Positions 52,690 through 62,000 of a stretch of 64,000 bases of DNA are shown in pieces. The stretch is from NCBI RefSeq assembly GCF_000177675.1, contig NZ_ADGX01000042.1, positions 1 through 64,000 on the forward strand, read 5' to 3'. The notes under the pieces were generated by a model. That model had not been told where the DNA came from, ran no database searches, and saw only the letters and a list, made by a program, of their open reading frames with translations. Source of the DNA: Parafrankia sp. EUN1f (GTDB lineage: Bacteria; Actinomycetota; Actinomycetes; Frankiales; Frankiaceae). The position numbers were made by a program, and so were the translations under genes. Position 1 is the first letter of the stretch. Every line of letters starts with the position of its first letter.

Positions 52690-54218
52690 TCGCGCTGAGC
52701 CTCGCCGAGGCGGCGGCGGCGACCAGGGGCCGGCTCGCCGACTGCGCGGGCGTCGACCCGGCGGCCCCGGTCACCTCGGTGGTGATCGACTCCCGGCAGG
52801 TCGCCCCGGGCTCGCTGTTCGTGGCGTTGCCCGGGGAGCGGGTCGACGGGCACGACTTCGCCGCCGCGGCCGTCGGGGCCGGCGCGCTGGCGGTGCTGGC
52901 GGCCCGGCCGGTGGGCGTGCCCGCGGTCATCGTCACCGATCCGGCGGTGGGCCTGGCGGCACTGGCCGCAACCGTCCGCGACCGCTACACGGCCACGGTG
53001 ATCGGAGTGACGGGGTCGGCGGGTAAGACCACCACGAAGGACCTGCTGGCCGACCTGCTCGGCGGGCACGGCGAGGCCGGTGGGCCCGGTGGGCTGGGCG
53101 CCACGGTCGCAGCGATCGGATCGTTCAACAACGAGATCGGCCTGCCGCTGACCATGCTCCGCGCGGAGCCCGAGACGCGCTTCGTGGTGCTGGAGATGGG
53201 CGCTCGCGGCATCGGGCACATCGCCACGCTGTGCGCGCTGGCCCGTCCGCAGGTCGGGCTCGTGCTCAACGTCGGGTCGGCCCACGTCGGTGAGTACGCC
53301 GACGGCCGCCGCGGCATCGCCGTCGCGAAGGGCGAGCTGGCCGAGGCGGCCAGCGAGCTGGTCGTGCTCAACGCGGACGACCCCCTGGTGGCGTCGATGG
53401 CGGCCCGGGTGCAGGCATCGGCGAAGGTCGTGCTGTTCGGTACCGGCGCCTCGGCGGACGTCCGGGCCGAGCGGATCGAGGTGGACGCCGCCGGGCGGGC
53501 CGCGTTCGACCTGCTGGCCTCGGGCGAGTGCCACCGGCTGCGGCTGGGGCTGGTCGGGGCACACCAGGTCGCCAACGCGCTGGCCGCGGCCGCCGCGGCG
53601 ATCGGGCTCGGCCTGGCACCGGCCGACGCCGCGGCGGCGCTGGAACGGGCCCGGCCGCGCAGCCGGTGGCGGATGGAGGTCACCACCACCCCCGGCGGTG
53701 TCGTGGTGCTCAACGACGCCTACAACGCGAATCCGGAGTCGATGCGTGCCGCGCTGGCGGCGCTGCTGGACATCCGGGGCGACGGGCGGGCGTGGGCGGT
53801 GCTCGGCCCGATGGGTGAGCTCGGCGCCGGCGCGGCCGAGGCCCATCGCGAGCTCGGCCGGCTCGTCGCGAGTCTCGGCGTGCCGCGGCTGGTCGCGGTC
53901 GGGCCGGGCGCCCTCGGGGTGCACGAGGCCGCCCGGGAGGACGTCGCCTGGGCGGGCGAGTCGACCTGGGTGTCCGGTGTCGACGAGGCCGTGGCCTTCC
54001 TGGGAGGGCAGGTCCGTCCCGGCGATGTGGTGCTGGTGAAGGCGAGCCGGTCGTTCGGGCTCGAAGCAGTGGCGGCGGGGCTGGCAGCGGGGCCTGTCAC
54101 GGGCAGCGGTGCCAGTCAGGAAGATCGAAAGGACGGCGTCGCGGGCGCCGCGATCGAGGGGACCGAGTACACGTGGAATACGGTGGGGCACTCCGGCGAA
54201 CCTGGCACGCGCGGGTGA
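52686..54218 (+). CDS. murF: UDP-MurNAc-pentapeptide synthetase (D-Ala-D-Ala adding)
   Basis: Joins D-Ala-D-Ala to the UDP-MurNAc-tripeptide. ATP loop [36 protein letters not shown]; the [18 protein letters not shown] motif. 510 aa; about 35 unusual polar residues at the C-terminus. GTG overlaps the murE stop (GTGA); ends 7 bp before mraY. Confidence 0.93.
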   Translation: MIALSLAEAAAATRGRLADCAGVDPAAPVTSVVIDSRQVAPGSLFVALPGERVDGHDFAAAAVGAGALAVLAARPVGVPAVIVTDPAVGLAALAATVRDRYTATVIGVTGSAGKTTTKDLLADLLGGHGEAGGPGGLGATVAAIGSFNNEIGLPLTMLRAEPETRFVVLEMGARGIGHIATLCALARPQVGLVLNVGSAHVGEYADGRRGIAVAKGELAEAASELVVLNADDPLVASMAARVQASAKVVLFGTGASADVRAERIEVDAAGRAAFDLLASGECHRLRLGLVGAHQVANALAAAAAAIGLGLAPADAAAALERARPRSRWRMEVTTTPGGVVVLNDAYNANPESMRAALAALLDIRGDGRAWAVLGPMGELGAGAAEAHRELGRLVASLGVPRLVAVGPGALGVHEAAREDVAWAGESTWVSGVDEAVAFLGGQVRPGDVVLVKASRSFGLEAVAAGLAAGPVTGSGASQEDRKDGVAGAAIEGTEYTWNTVGHSGEPGTRG

Positions 54219-54225
54219 CATTCGC

Positions 54226-55293
54226 GTGAGAGGCGTTCTCGTCGCCGCGCTGGTCGCGCTGGTGGTCTCGCTGCTCGGCACCCCGTCGGTGATTCGTTTC
54301 TTCCGACGCCAGGGCTATGGGCAGGAGATCCGCGAGGACGGCCCGTCCAGCCACCTGACCAAGCGAGGCACGCCCACCATGGGCGGCACCGTCATCATCC
54401 TCGCCACACTGGTCGGCTATTTCGTCGCGCATCTGGTGGCCGGCATCGGCCTCACCGCGTCGGGTCTGCTGGTGCTGATGGTGATGACGGGCCTGGGCGT
54501 GGTCGGCTTCCTGGACGACTACATAAAGATCCGCAAGCAGCGCAGCCTGGGCCTCACGGCGCGGACCAAGTTCGCCGGCCAGGCGGCGGTCGCGCTGGCC
54601 TTCGGTCTGCTGGCCGTCCGGTTCAAGAACGACGCCGGCCTGCTGCCGGGCTCGACGTTCATCTCGGTGGTGCGTGACACCGGCTTCTCGGTCGGGCTGA
54701 TCGGGTTCCCACTGCTGGCCTGGATCATCATCGCCGCGACGTCGAACGCGGTGAACCTGACCGACGGCCTGGACGGGCTCGCGGCCGGCACCTCGGCGAT
54801 GGTCTTCGGTGCCTATGTGGTCATCTCGTTCTGGCAGTTCGGCAACATCTGCGAGGCCGGCGCGCTCACCCAGGGCTGCTACTACGTGCGTGACCCGCTG
54901 GACGTCGCGCTGGTGGCCGCCGCGGCGATGGGTGCGTGCTTCGGCTTCCTGTGGTGGAACGCCAGCCCGGCCAAGATCTTCATGGGTGACACCGGTTCGC
55001 TCGCGCTCGGCGGGGCCTTCGCCAGCATCGCGATCGTCAGCCGCACCGAGCTGCTGCTGTTCGTGCTGGGCGGCCTGTTCGTGATCGAGACCCTGTCGGT
55101 GATGATTCAGGTGGCCTTCTTCAAGGCGACGAAGAAGCGGGTGTTCAACATGGCGCCCATTCACCATCACTTCGAGCTTGCCGAATGGCCCGAGACTACT
55201 GTGATCATCCGCTTCTGGATTGTTTCCGGACTGGCGGTCGCGTTCGGGCTGGGGCTGTTCTACGCCGAGTTTCTCTCCCATGGGGGCGGTTGA
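54226..55293 (+). CDS. mraY: Phospho-MurNAc-pentapeptide translocase
   Basis: Polytopic membrane enzyme that makes lipid I. About ten helices; conserved [16 protein letters not shown] (residues near 44), the GFLDDYIKI motif, [10 protein letters not shown], and [10 protein letters not shown] near the end. 355 aa is normal. GTG 54226 begins the first helix; the longer frame back to 54109 overlaps murF. murD begins 2 bases after the stop. Confidence 0.94.
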   Translation: MRGVLVAALVALVVSLLGTPSVIRFFRRQGYGQEIREDGPSSHLTKRGTPTMGGTVIILATLVGYFVAHLVAGIGLTASGLLVLMVMTGLGVVGFLDDYIKIRKQRSLGLTARTKFAGQAAVALAFGLLAVRFKNDAGLLPGSTFISVVRDTGFSVGLIGFPLLAWIIIAATSNAVNLTDGLDGLAAGTSAMVFGAYVVISFWQFGNICEAGALTQGCYYVRDPLDVALVAAAAMGACFGFLWWNASPAKIFMGDTGSLALGGAFASIAIVSRTELLLFVLGGLFVIETLSVMIQVAFFKATKKRVFNMAPIHHHFELAEWPETTVIIRFWIVSGLAVAFGLGLFYAEFLSHGGG

Positions 55294-55295
55294 CG

Positions 55296-56960
55296 ATGAG
55301 TAGGTCCGGATCGCGGCGCGGCGGAGAGGCGGACATCGCTTCCGGGGGGGCCGCGGGCGCGACGAACGATCCGGACAGCACACGAGGGCCGACGACGCCG
55401 GGACCGACGACGCCAGGACCGATGACGACGGGACCGGTCCCGTCGGGAGGCGCCGAGATCCTGGACGCGTCCGAGCTGGTCGGAAGGCCGGTTCTGGTGG
55501 TCGGGGTCGGTCTTTCCGGCGTCGCGGCGGCCGAGGCGCTGGCGGCCCGCGGGGCGCGGGTGACGGCCGTCGACGCGGCCGACGGCCCCGGCCAGCACAC
55601 GGCGGCCCACCGGCTGCGCCAGCACGGAGTCGAGGTCCGCCTCGGCGGGCTCCCGGCGGGCCCTGGAGAGGCCGCACTGGTCGTGACGTCGCCAGGCGTG
55701 CCACCCACGACGCCGCTGCTTCGGGCCGCGGTGGCCGCCGGTGTTCCGGTGTGGGGGGAGGTCGAGCTCGCCTGGCGCTGGCGCGGGCTGTCCCGCTGGC
55801 TCGCGATCACCGGAACCAACGGGAAGACCACGACGACCGAGATGCTCGGCGCGATGCTGCTCGCCGGTGGCCGGCGGGCCATCACGGCCGGCAACATCGG
55901 CACGCCACTGGTGACGGCGGTCGACGCCCGCCCGCCCTACGACGTCCTCGCGGTCGAGCTGTCGAGCTTCCAGCTGCACTACACCCAGACCGTCGCGCCG
56001 CGCGCCGCCGCGGTGCTCAACGTGGCGCCGGACCACCTGGACTGGCACGGTGGGGCCGCGGCCTACGCGGCGGCCAAGGCACGGATCTGGGCGGCGCCGC
56101 AGACCGTGGCGGTGGGCAACGCGGACGATCCGGCCAGCCTGGAGCTGCTGGCGCGGGCACCCGGCCGGCGGATCACGTTCGGCCTGGACCCGAACGGCAG
56201 CCCGCGGCCCGATCTCACCGTGGTCGGCGGCTATCTGGTCGACCGTGCCTTCTCCGGCGGTCGGCTGATCGCGGTCGCCGACCTCGGCGCGGCCGGCCAC
56301 TCACCGGGGCGCGGCTCAGGTGCCGCCGGTCGGGTGGCAGCCGGCCGGGGCGCGAGTGTCGACCAGGCCGTGCGTGCCGAGCCGGGCGGGCTGGCCGCCA
56401 GCTCGCTGCCCACCGTCGGCGCCGACCTCGGCCGCCACAACATCGCCAACGCGCTCGCCGCGGCGGCGCTCGCCCGGGCCGACGGCGTGGACCCGGCCGC
56501 CATCGGCGCCGCGCTCGCGATGTTCCGCCCCGGAGCCCACCGCAACGCCACCGTCGGGCTCCTGCGCGGTGTCCGCTACGTCGACGACAGCAAGGCCACC
56601 AACCCGCACGCGGCTGCGTCGTCGCTGCGCGCATACCCGTCGGTGGTATGGATCGCGGGAGGCCTCAACAAGGGCCTGGAATTCGACGATCTCGTGGTCA
56701 CAGCCCGGCCTACCCTGCGCGCGGTGGTGCTGATGGGCCGGTGCGCCGACGAGATCGCGGCGGCTCTCGCCCGACACGCCCCCGATGTCCCCGTGGAACG
56801 CGCCGGCGGCATGGACGATGCGGTGGAGGCCGCCATGAAGCTCGCGGCACCGGGCGACACGGTGCTGCTCGCCCCCGCGGTGGCCTCGATGGACATGTTC
56901 CGTGACTACGCGGAGCGCGGTGACCTGTTCACCGCGGCCGTGCGGGCACGGGAAGGCTGA
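55296..56960 (+). CDS. murD: UDP-MurNAc-L-alanine:D-glutamate ligase
   Basis: Adds D-glutamate to UDP-MurNAc-L-Ala. 554 aa with a disordered N-terminus of about 60 residues (TTPGP repeats). VVGVGLSGVAAAEAL (dinucleotide-like), ATP loop ITGTNGKTTTTEM, the [14 protein letters not shown] motif, and the C-terminal DDSKATNPHAA block. A polar insert is near 330-370. ATG 55296 is 2 bases past mraY. Confidence 0.93.
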   Translation: MSRSGSRRGGEADIASGGAAGATNDPDSTRGPTTPGPTTPGPMTTGPVPSGGAEILDASELVGRPVLVVGVGLSGVAAAEALAARGARVTAVDAADGPGQHTAAHRLRQHGVEVRLGGLPAGPGEAALVVTSPGVPPTTPLLRAAVAAGVPVWGEVELAWRWRGLSRWLAITGTNGKTTTTEMLGAMLLAGGRRAITAGNIGTPLVTAVDARPPYDVLAVELSSFQLHYTQTVAPRAAAVLNVAPDHLDWHGGAAAYAAAKARIWAAPQTVAVGNADDPASLELLARAPGRRITFGLDPNGSPRPDLTVVGGYLVDRAFSGGRLIAVADLGAAGHSPGRGSGAAGRVAAGRGASVDQAVRAEPGGLAASSLPTVGADLGRHNIANALAAAALARADGVDPAAIGAALAMFRPGAHRNATVGLLRGVRYVDDSKATNPHAAASSLRAYPSVVWIAGGLNKGLEFDDLVVTARPTLRAVVLMGRCADEIAAALARHAPDVPVERAGGMDDAVEAAMKLAAPGDTVLLAPAVASMDMFRDYAERGDLFTAAVRAREG

Positions 56961-57006
56961 ACGCGTCGGCGCGACCGTCCCCACCGGTGCGTCGGGGAGG
57001 GGGAGT

Positions 57007-58458
57007 GTGAGCGAGCGCATGACCGGCGCGCGTACCACGCGGGCAGGGGGCCACGGGCGCGCCACCGGCTCCGCGTCCGGTTCCGCCGGGGCATCCGGGG
57101 CGTCCAGAGCGGCGTCCAGGGCGTCCGTGGCCGCCACGGCCGCCACCATCGCCACGGCGGGTCCCGGGCGACCCGGTCGCGGTGATCCGCCGGCGCCGGA
57201 CGAGGCCGGCGAGTCCTGGGTGGACGACCCGCGCACGCCGATTCTCGACCGCCCGATGGCGTCGTACTACCTGCTGCTCTCCTCCGCCGGGCTGCTGTTG
57301 CTGCTGGGCCTGGTCATGGTGCTCTCCGCGTCCAGCGTGCGGTCCCGTCAGGACTTCGGTTCGTCCTACACGCTGTTCCTGCGGCAGGCGACCTGGGCCG
57401 GCATCGGGATCCCGCTGCTGGTGATCGCCAGTCGCCTGCCGGTGCGGGTCTTCCGCGCGGCCGCGTACCCGCTGCTGGGCATCACGGTGGTGCTGCTGAT
57501 GGCGGTGCTCGTGCCTGGGATCGGGCATGTCGAGAACGGGTCCAGACAGTGGATCCCGGTCGGTCCGTACACCCTGCAGCCCAGCGAGTTCGCGAAGATC
57601 GCGCTGTTGCTGTGGTGCTCGGACGTCCTCGTCCGCAAGCACCGCCTGCTGGTCGACTGGAAACATCTGATCATCCCGGTGGTGCCCGGCTTCCTGTTCG
57701 TGGACCTGCTGCTGATGCTGGAGCCCGATCTCGGGGGCTCCATCTGCGTCACCGTCGTGCCGCTGGCCGTGCTCTGGGTCGTCGGGACCCCGCTGCGGAT
57801 CTACGCCGGCCTGCTGGGCGGCATGGTCGCCGCCGCCACCGTCCTGGCGATCAGCGCGCCGTACCGGCTGGAGCGGCTGATGTCGTTCCGTGATCCGTTC
57901 GCGGACGCCAGCAACACCGGGTTCCAGGCCGTCCAGGGCATCTACGCGCTGTCATCCGGTGGCTGGTGGGGGGAGGGGCTGGGGGCGTCCAAGGAGAAGT
58001 GGCCGGACCTGCTGCCCGCCGTCCACACCGACTTCATCCTCGCGATCATCGGCGAGGAGCTGGGCCTGCTGGGCAGCCTGGTGACGGTCGGCCTGTTCGG
58101 GGTGATGGGCTACGCCGGTCTGCGCATCGCGCACCGCACCGACGACCTGTTCATCCGGCTCGCCGCCGCGGGGGTGACCGCGTGGCTCATCGCGCAGGCC
58201 GTCGTGAACATGGGCGCGGTCGTCGGGCTGCTGCCGATCACCGGGGTGACCCTTCCGCTGGTGTCGTTCGGCGGGTCGGCGCTGCTGCCGACGATGGGGG
58301 CGCTCGGCATGCTGCTGGCCTTCGCGCGGGCCGAGCCCGACGCCGCCCAGTACCTGGCGCAACGCGCCGAGGCGCGCCGGGAGGGCCGGGCGAACCGGGT
58401 CTGGCTGCGCCGGCGCCGCCGCTCCGCCGCCGCTCCTCTCGCGCAGGACCCGGCCTGA
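57007..58458 (+). CDS. ftsW: Lipid II polymerase/flippase FtsW (SEDS family)
   Basis: Septal glycan polymerase. The N-terminus (about 75 residues) is Ala/Gly/Ser-rich, then ten membrane helices. SEDS signatures: [27 protein letters not shown], and [23 protein letters not shown] 57007 with GGAGG 6 bases upstream; ATG 57019 alternative. A strong hairpin follows before murG. Confidence 0.93.
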   Translation: MSERMTGARTTRAGGHGRATGSASGSAGASGASRAASRASVAATAATIATAGPGRPGRGDPPAPDEAGESWVDDPRTPILDRPMASYYLLLSSAGLLLLLGLVMVLSASSVRSRQDFGSSYTLFLRQATWAGIGIPLLVIASRLPVRVFRAAAYPLLGITVVLLMAVLVPGIGHVENGSRQWIPVGPYTLQPSEFAKIALLLWCSDVLVRKHRLLVDWKHLIIPVVPGFLFVDLLLMLEPDLGGSICVTVVPLAVLWVVGTPLRIYAGLLGGMVAAATVLAISAPYRLERLMSFRDPFADASNTGFQAVQGIYALSSGGWWGEGLGASKEKWPDLLPAVHTDFILAIIGEELGLLGSLVTVGLFGVMGYAGLRIAHRTDDLFIRLAAAGVTAWLIAQAVVNMGAVVGLLPITGVTLPLVSFGGSALLPTMGALGMLLAFARAEPDAAQYLAQRAEARREGRANRVWLRRRRRSAAAPLAQDPA

Positions 58459-58539
58459 CCCGGGCGGACCCGAAGCGATCCGAACCGACCCGAGCAGACC
58501 CGCCCCGGCTCGGACATGGCCCGGACTGGGCCCGGACGG

Positions 58540-58568
58540 GCAGGCCCGGCGAGCCACGCCGGGCCTGC
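58540..58568 (+). terminator. Strong hairpin between ftsW and murG
   Basis: GCAGGCCCGGCG and CGCCGGGCCTGC form a perfect 12-bp stem with a 5-base loop, 82 bp after the ftsW stop. No U-tract. It may terminate or attenuate part of the dcw transcript before murG. A short 10-bp CCGAA/CCGAC-type repeat precedes it (58463-58500). Confidence 0.5.
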
Positions 58569-58618
58569 GACCGACCATGTTGTGTGCGGCCGGTGCCGAT
58601 GTGGAATCGTCAGGGCCG

Positions 58619-59749
58619 ATGTTGCGAAGTGTGCTGCTCGCCGGCGGCGGAACTGCCGGCCACGTGGAACCGGCGCTCGCGGTGGCCGACGCGCTGCGTG
58701 CGGACAACCCGCGGATCCGGGTGACCCTGCTGGGCACCGAGACCGGCCTGGAGGCGAAGCTGGTACCCGCGCGCGGGTACCAGCTGGCCACCGTGCCGAA
58801 GGTGCCGATGCCCAGACGCCCGACACCGGCGCTGCTGACCGTGCCGAACCGGCTGCTGGCCGCGGTCGGCGCGGCCCGCGCGGCGATGCGGGAGGTGCGT
58901 GCGGACGTCGTCGTCGGCTTCGGCGGGTATGTCGCCGTGCCGGCCTACCTCGCGGCGCGCCGGGCGGGGGTGCCGATCGTCGTGCACGAGGCCAACCCGC
59001 TGCCGGGCCTGGCCAACCGGCTGGGCGCGCGCCTCACCTCGTTCGTCGCCACGTCCTACCCCAGCACCCCGCTGCGGGGCGCCACGCTGACGGGGATCCC
59101 GCTGCGGGAGGAGATCCTCACCCTGGACCGCTCGGTGCCGGCCGCCCGGGACGCCCGGGCCCGCTACGGCCTCGACCCGCACCGGGCGACCCTGCTGGTG
59201 TTCGGCGGCTCGCAGGGCGCCCGCTCGCTGAACAGCGCGGCCGTCGGTGCCGCCCGTGCCCTGACCGGCGCGGGCATCCAGGTGCTGCACGCCACCGGGC
59301 CGAAGAACCACGACGAGGTCGTCGCCGCGCTGCCGCCGGGCCTGCCCGCCCCGTACCGCGTGCTGCCCTACCTGGACCACATTCCGTCCGCCTACGCCGC
59401 GGCTGATGTGAGCCTGTGCCGGTCCGGCGCGATGACCTGCGCGGAGCTCGCCGCCGCCGGTCTGCCGGCCGTGTACGTCCCGCTGCCACACGGCAACGGC
59501 GAGCAGCGGCGCAACGCGCTTCCCACGGTCGAGGCCGGTGGTGGGCTGCTGGTGGAGGACGCCGAGCTGAGCCCCGAGTGGCTGGCCGCCAACCTGCTGC
59601 CGCTGCTGACGTCACCGGAGCGGCTGGGCAAGATGTCCGCGGCGTGTGCGGGCAGCGGGCACCCGGACGCCGCCCGGACGATCGTCGAGATGATCAGACG
59701 GGCGGAGGCGACCCGCCGCCATTCGGGCCCCCGGCACGCGGCGGGCTGA
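58619..59749 (+). CDS. murG: UDP-GlcNAc:lipid I GlcNAc transferase
   Basis: Makes lipid II at the cytoplasmic membrane face. 376 aa; the start [20 protein letters not shown] carries the Gly-rich loop; later [25 protein letters not shown], and [24 protein letters not shown] 58619; a longer frame from 58577 adds 14 residues without support. murC follows after 13 bp. Confidence 0.93.
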   Translation: MLRSVLLAGGGTAGHVEPALAVADALRADNPRIRVTLLGTETGLEAKLVPARGYQLATVPKVPMPRRPTPALLTVPNRLLAAVGAARAAMREVRADVVVGFGGYVAVPAYLAARRAGVPIVVHEANPLPGLANRLGARLTSFVATSYPSTPLRGATLTGIPLREEILTLDRSVPAARDARARYGLDPHRATLLVFGGSQGARSLNSAAVGAARALTGAGIQVLHATGPKNHDEVVAALPPGLPAPYRVLPYLDHIPSAYAAADVSLCRSGAMTCAELAAAGLPAVYVPLPHGNGEQRRNALPTVEAGGGLLVEDAELSPEWLAANLLPLLTSPERLGKMSAACAGSGHPDAARTIVEMIRRAEATRRHSGPRHAAG

Positions 59750-59762
59750 GGACTCCGGCGTG

Positions 59763-61265
59763 ATGGCGCGCGATCTTCCCGAGGGATGGCGGCGGGTCCA
59801 CCTCGTAGGCATCGGCGGAGTCGCCATGAGCGGTCTCGCGCGGCTGCTGGTCGCCCGGGGCGCGGTGGTGTCCGGGAGCGACGCGGTCGAGTCCCGCCAG
59901 CTGGCGCAGTTGCGGGCGCTGGGTGTTCCGGTCACGGCGGGTCGTGATCCGGCCGGCTTCGACCCGGGCGGCCTGGACGGCGTCGATCTCGTCGTGGTGG
60001 CGCCCGCGGTGCCCGCCGAGGATCCCGAGCTGGCCGAGGCCCGCCGGCGTGAGCTGCGGATCCTGACCCGCTCCGCCGCACTCGCCGGGCTGATGCAGGG
60101 GCATCGGGGCGTCGCGGTCGCGGGCTCGCACGGGAAGACGACCGTGGCGATGATGCTCACCGCCGCGTTGCAGGCGTGCGGGGAGGACCCCACTTTCGCC
60201 GTCGGGGGGGATCCCGGCGAGGCGGGGTCACAGACCCATGCGGGCAGCTCCGATCTGATGATCGTCGAGGCCGACGAGGACGGCGGCGCGTTCTGGCAGC
60301 TCCAGCCGCACGGTGCGGTGCTCACCGGGGTGGCCGACGAGCATCTGGACTTCTACCGGACGGTGCCCGCCCTGCGCGCGTCGTTCGCGACCTTCCTGCA
60401 CCGGGTCGAGCCCGACGGCCTCCTGGTCGCCTGCGTGGACGACGAGGCCGCCTGGAGCCTCGCCGCCGAGGCGGCACGCCAGGCCGCCAGAGCCGCCGAG
60501 GCCGCCGGCACCGGCCTCGGGGTCGGCACCGGGGTCGCTGGCAGGTCCGGCGGGCGGGGGCCGTGGCTGACCGGGTACGGGTTCGGGCCGTCCGCGGACG
60601 TTCGCGTCGTCGCGGCGGAGGTCTCCACCGCGGGCACCAGCGCCGAGATCATCGCTCACGGCGTACGCCTGGGCCGGATGTCGCTGCGGGTGCCCGGCCG
60701 CCATCACCTGCTGGACGCCGCGGCCGCGCTGGCGACGGGGCTCGCCCTGGGGGCGCCCGCGGACGGCCTGCTCGCCGGGCTGGCGTCGTTCGCCGGGGTC
60801 CGGCGCCGGTTCGAGCCGCTGGGCTCGGCCGCCGGGGTCCGGGTCGTCGACGACTACGCCAACCACCCGGACCGGGTCACCGCCGCGATCTCCACCGCGC
60901 GGGCGCTCGCCGGCGGTGGACGGGTGGTCGTCGCGTTCCAGCCGCATCTGTACAGCCGCACCGCGCTGCTCGCCGAGCGGCTGGGCGAGGCGCTGCGGTC
61001 CGCCGACTCGGTCGTCGTGATGGACGTCTACGGCGCCGCCCAGGCACCCGAGCCTGGAGCCGGCGGTGCGCGGGTCGCCCTGGCGGCGCGCGGCGGGCAG
61101 GCCGAGGTCGACTACGAGCCGTCCTGGTCGGCGGTTCCGGGCCGGCTGATGGACCGGGCCCGCCCGGGGGACGTCGTCCTGACCCTGGGCGCCGGTGACG
61201 TGACGCAGATCGGCCCTGAGCTGCTGCGCCTGCTGACCGCACGCGCCGCCACCCACCGCGGATAG
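59763..61265 (+). CDS. murC: UDP-MurNAc:L-alanine ligase, dcw copy, diverged
   Basis: Position in the cluster and the fold name it MurC (500 aa). The dinucleotide loop VHLVGIGGVAMSGLARLL, ATP loop GSHGKTTVAMML, EADEDGGAF and VVDDYANHP are seen. But several Mur residues differ: the usual TNxExDH is TGVADEH, GxHNxxN is GRHHLLD (the second Asn is Asp), and the HHPTE block reads NHPDR. Either an unusual but active MurC or a changed one. A more canonical MurC lies at 62-63.7 kb on the other strand. ATG 59763; GTG 59760 is adjacent. Confidence 0.8.
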   Translation: MARDLPEGWRRVHLVGIGGVAMSGLARLLVARGAVVSGSDAVESRQLAQLRALGVPVTAGRDPAGFDPGGLDGVDLVVVAPAVPAEDPELAEARRRELRILTRSAALAGLMQGHRGVAVAGSHGKTTVAMMLTAALQACGEDPTFAVGGDPGEAGSQTHAGSSDLMIVEADEDGGAFWQLQPHGAVLTGVADEHLDFYRTVPALRASFATFLHRVEPDGLLVACVDDEAAWSLAAEAARQAARAAEAAGTGLGVGTGVAGRSGGRGPWLTGYGFGPSADVRVVAAEVSTAGTSAEIIAHGVRLGRMSLRVPGRHHLLDAAAALATGLALGAPADGLLAGLASFAGVRRRFEPLGSAAGVRVVDDYANHPDRVTAAISTARALAGGGRVVVAFQPHLYSRTALLAERLGEALRSADSVVVMDVYGAAQAPEPGAGGARVALAARGGQAEVDYEPSWSAVPGRLMDRARPGDVVLTLGAGDVTQIGPELLRLLTARAATHRG

Positions 61266-61339
61266 CGGCACCTTCCGCGGCAGGCGCTGCGGCCTTGCCG
61301 CGTTCCGTCGGCGAGCCCTCCGAGCGGGTCGGCGAGGCC

Positions 61340-61879
61340 TCAGCGCAGCGGCGCGAGGATGACGACGGGGATCTCCCGGGTGGTCTGCTCCTGGTGGGAG
61401 CGGATCCCCGGCATGCCCTCCACGAGCGCCTCGTACAGCCGTTCCCGCTCGGCACCGGTGGCGGTGGAGGCGTGCGCGTCGAACCGGTCGGTGTCGACCT
61501 CGACCGTGACCTTCGGCTGTGCCAGCAGGTTGCGGTACCACTGCGGATGCCCGCCGGCGGCCATGTTCGAGGCATAGACGACCAGCCGGCGGGATTTCGA
61601 GCCCTCCGACCGGTCGGCCTCGCCGGAGCTGCCAGCCGCGTCCGTGGAGTCGTCGGCCGCGTCGGCCGCGTCGGCCGCGTCGGACTCGTCCGGTACGTAG
61701 CCGAGCGGCGTGGTGTGTGGGCGTCCGGTGGTCTCACCGACCGTGGTCAGCAGCAGCAGGCGTGAGCCGGCCAGGGTCTTCTCCAGCTTCCCGCCGGTGG
61801 CCCGGTACTCGTTGATCACCGCCTGGTTGACCACCCTGAAGTCGAATTCACGACTCTGTGCGGGCCGCGTCTCGGTCAT
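61340..61879 (-). CDS. Deazaflavin (F420)-type nitroreductase family protein
   Basis: A 179-aa DUF385/Ddn-like protein. The family signature GETTGRPHTTPLGYVPD near residues 46-62 and ASNMAAGGHPQWYRNLLAQP near 108-127 are present. A low-complexity Asp/Ala/Ser insert (about 63-95) is unusual. F420 use is inferred by family. It lies between convergent murC and the co-directional murC2; a 121-bp gap with a direct repeat precedes its ATG. Confidence 0.8.
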   Translation of the reverse strand: MTETRPAQSREFDFRVVNQAVINEYRATGGKLEKTLAGSRLLLLTTVGETTGRPHTTPLGYVPDESDAADAADAADDSTDAAGSSGEADRSEGSKSRRLVVYASNMAAGGHPQWYRNLLAQPKVTVEVDTDRFDAHASTATGAERERLYEALVEGMPGIRSHQEQTTREIPVVILAPLR

Positions 61880-61920
61880 CGTCGATCCTCACCCTCGCCG
61901 TCGGAGCAGCCGGTGGGGCT

Positions 61921-61955
61921 GTCACGCGGCCACTCACCGACGATTGTCACGCGGC
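61921..61955. repeat. Direct repeat upstream of the reductase
   Basis: GTCACGCGGC at 61921-61930 and 61946-61955, 25 bp centre to centre. They lie 42-76 bp upstream of the reductase start and could be binding sites; no regulator can be named. Confidence 0.35.
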
Positions 61956-62000
61956 GCAGTCAACCATTCACGCAGGGAACTGCCCGGCAGGGAAGGCCTG

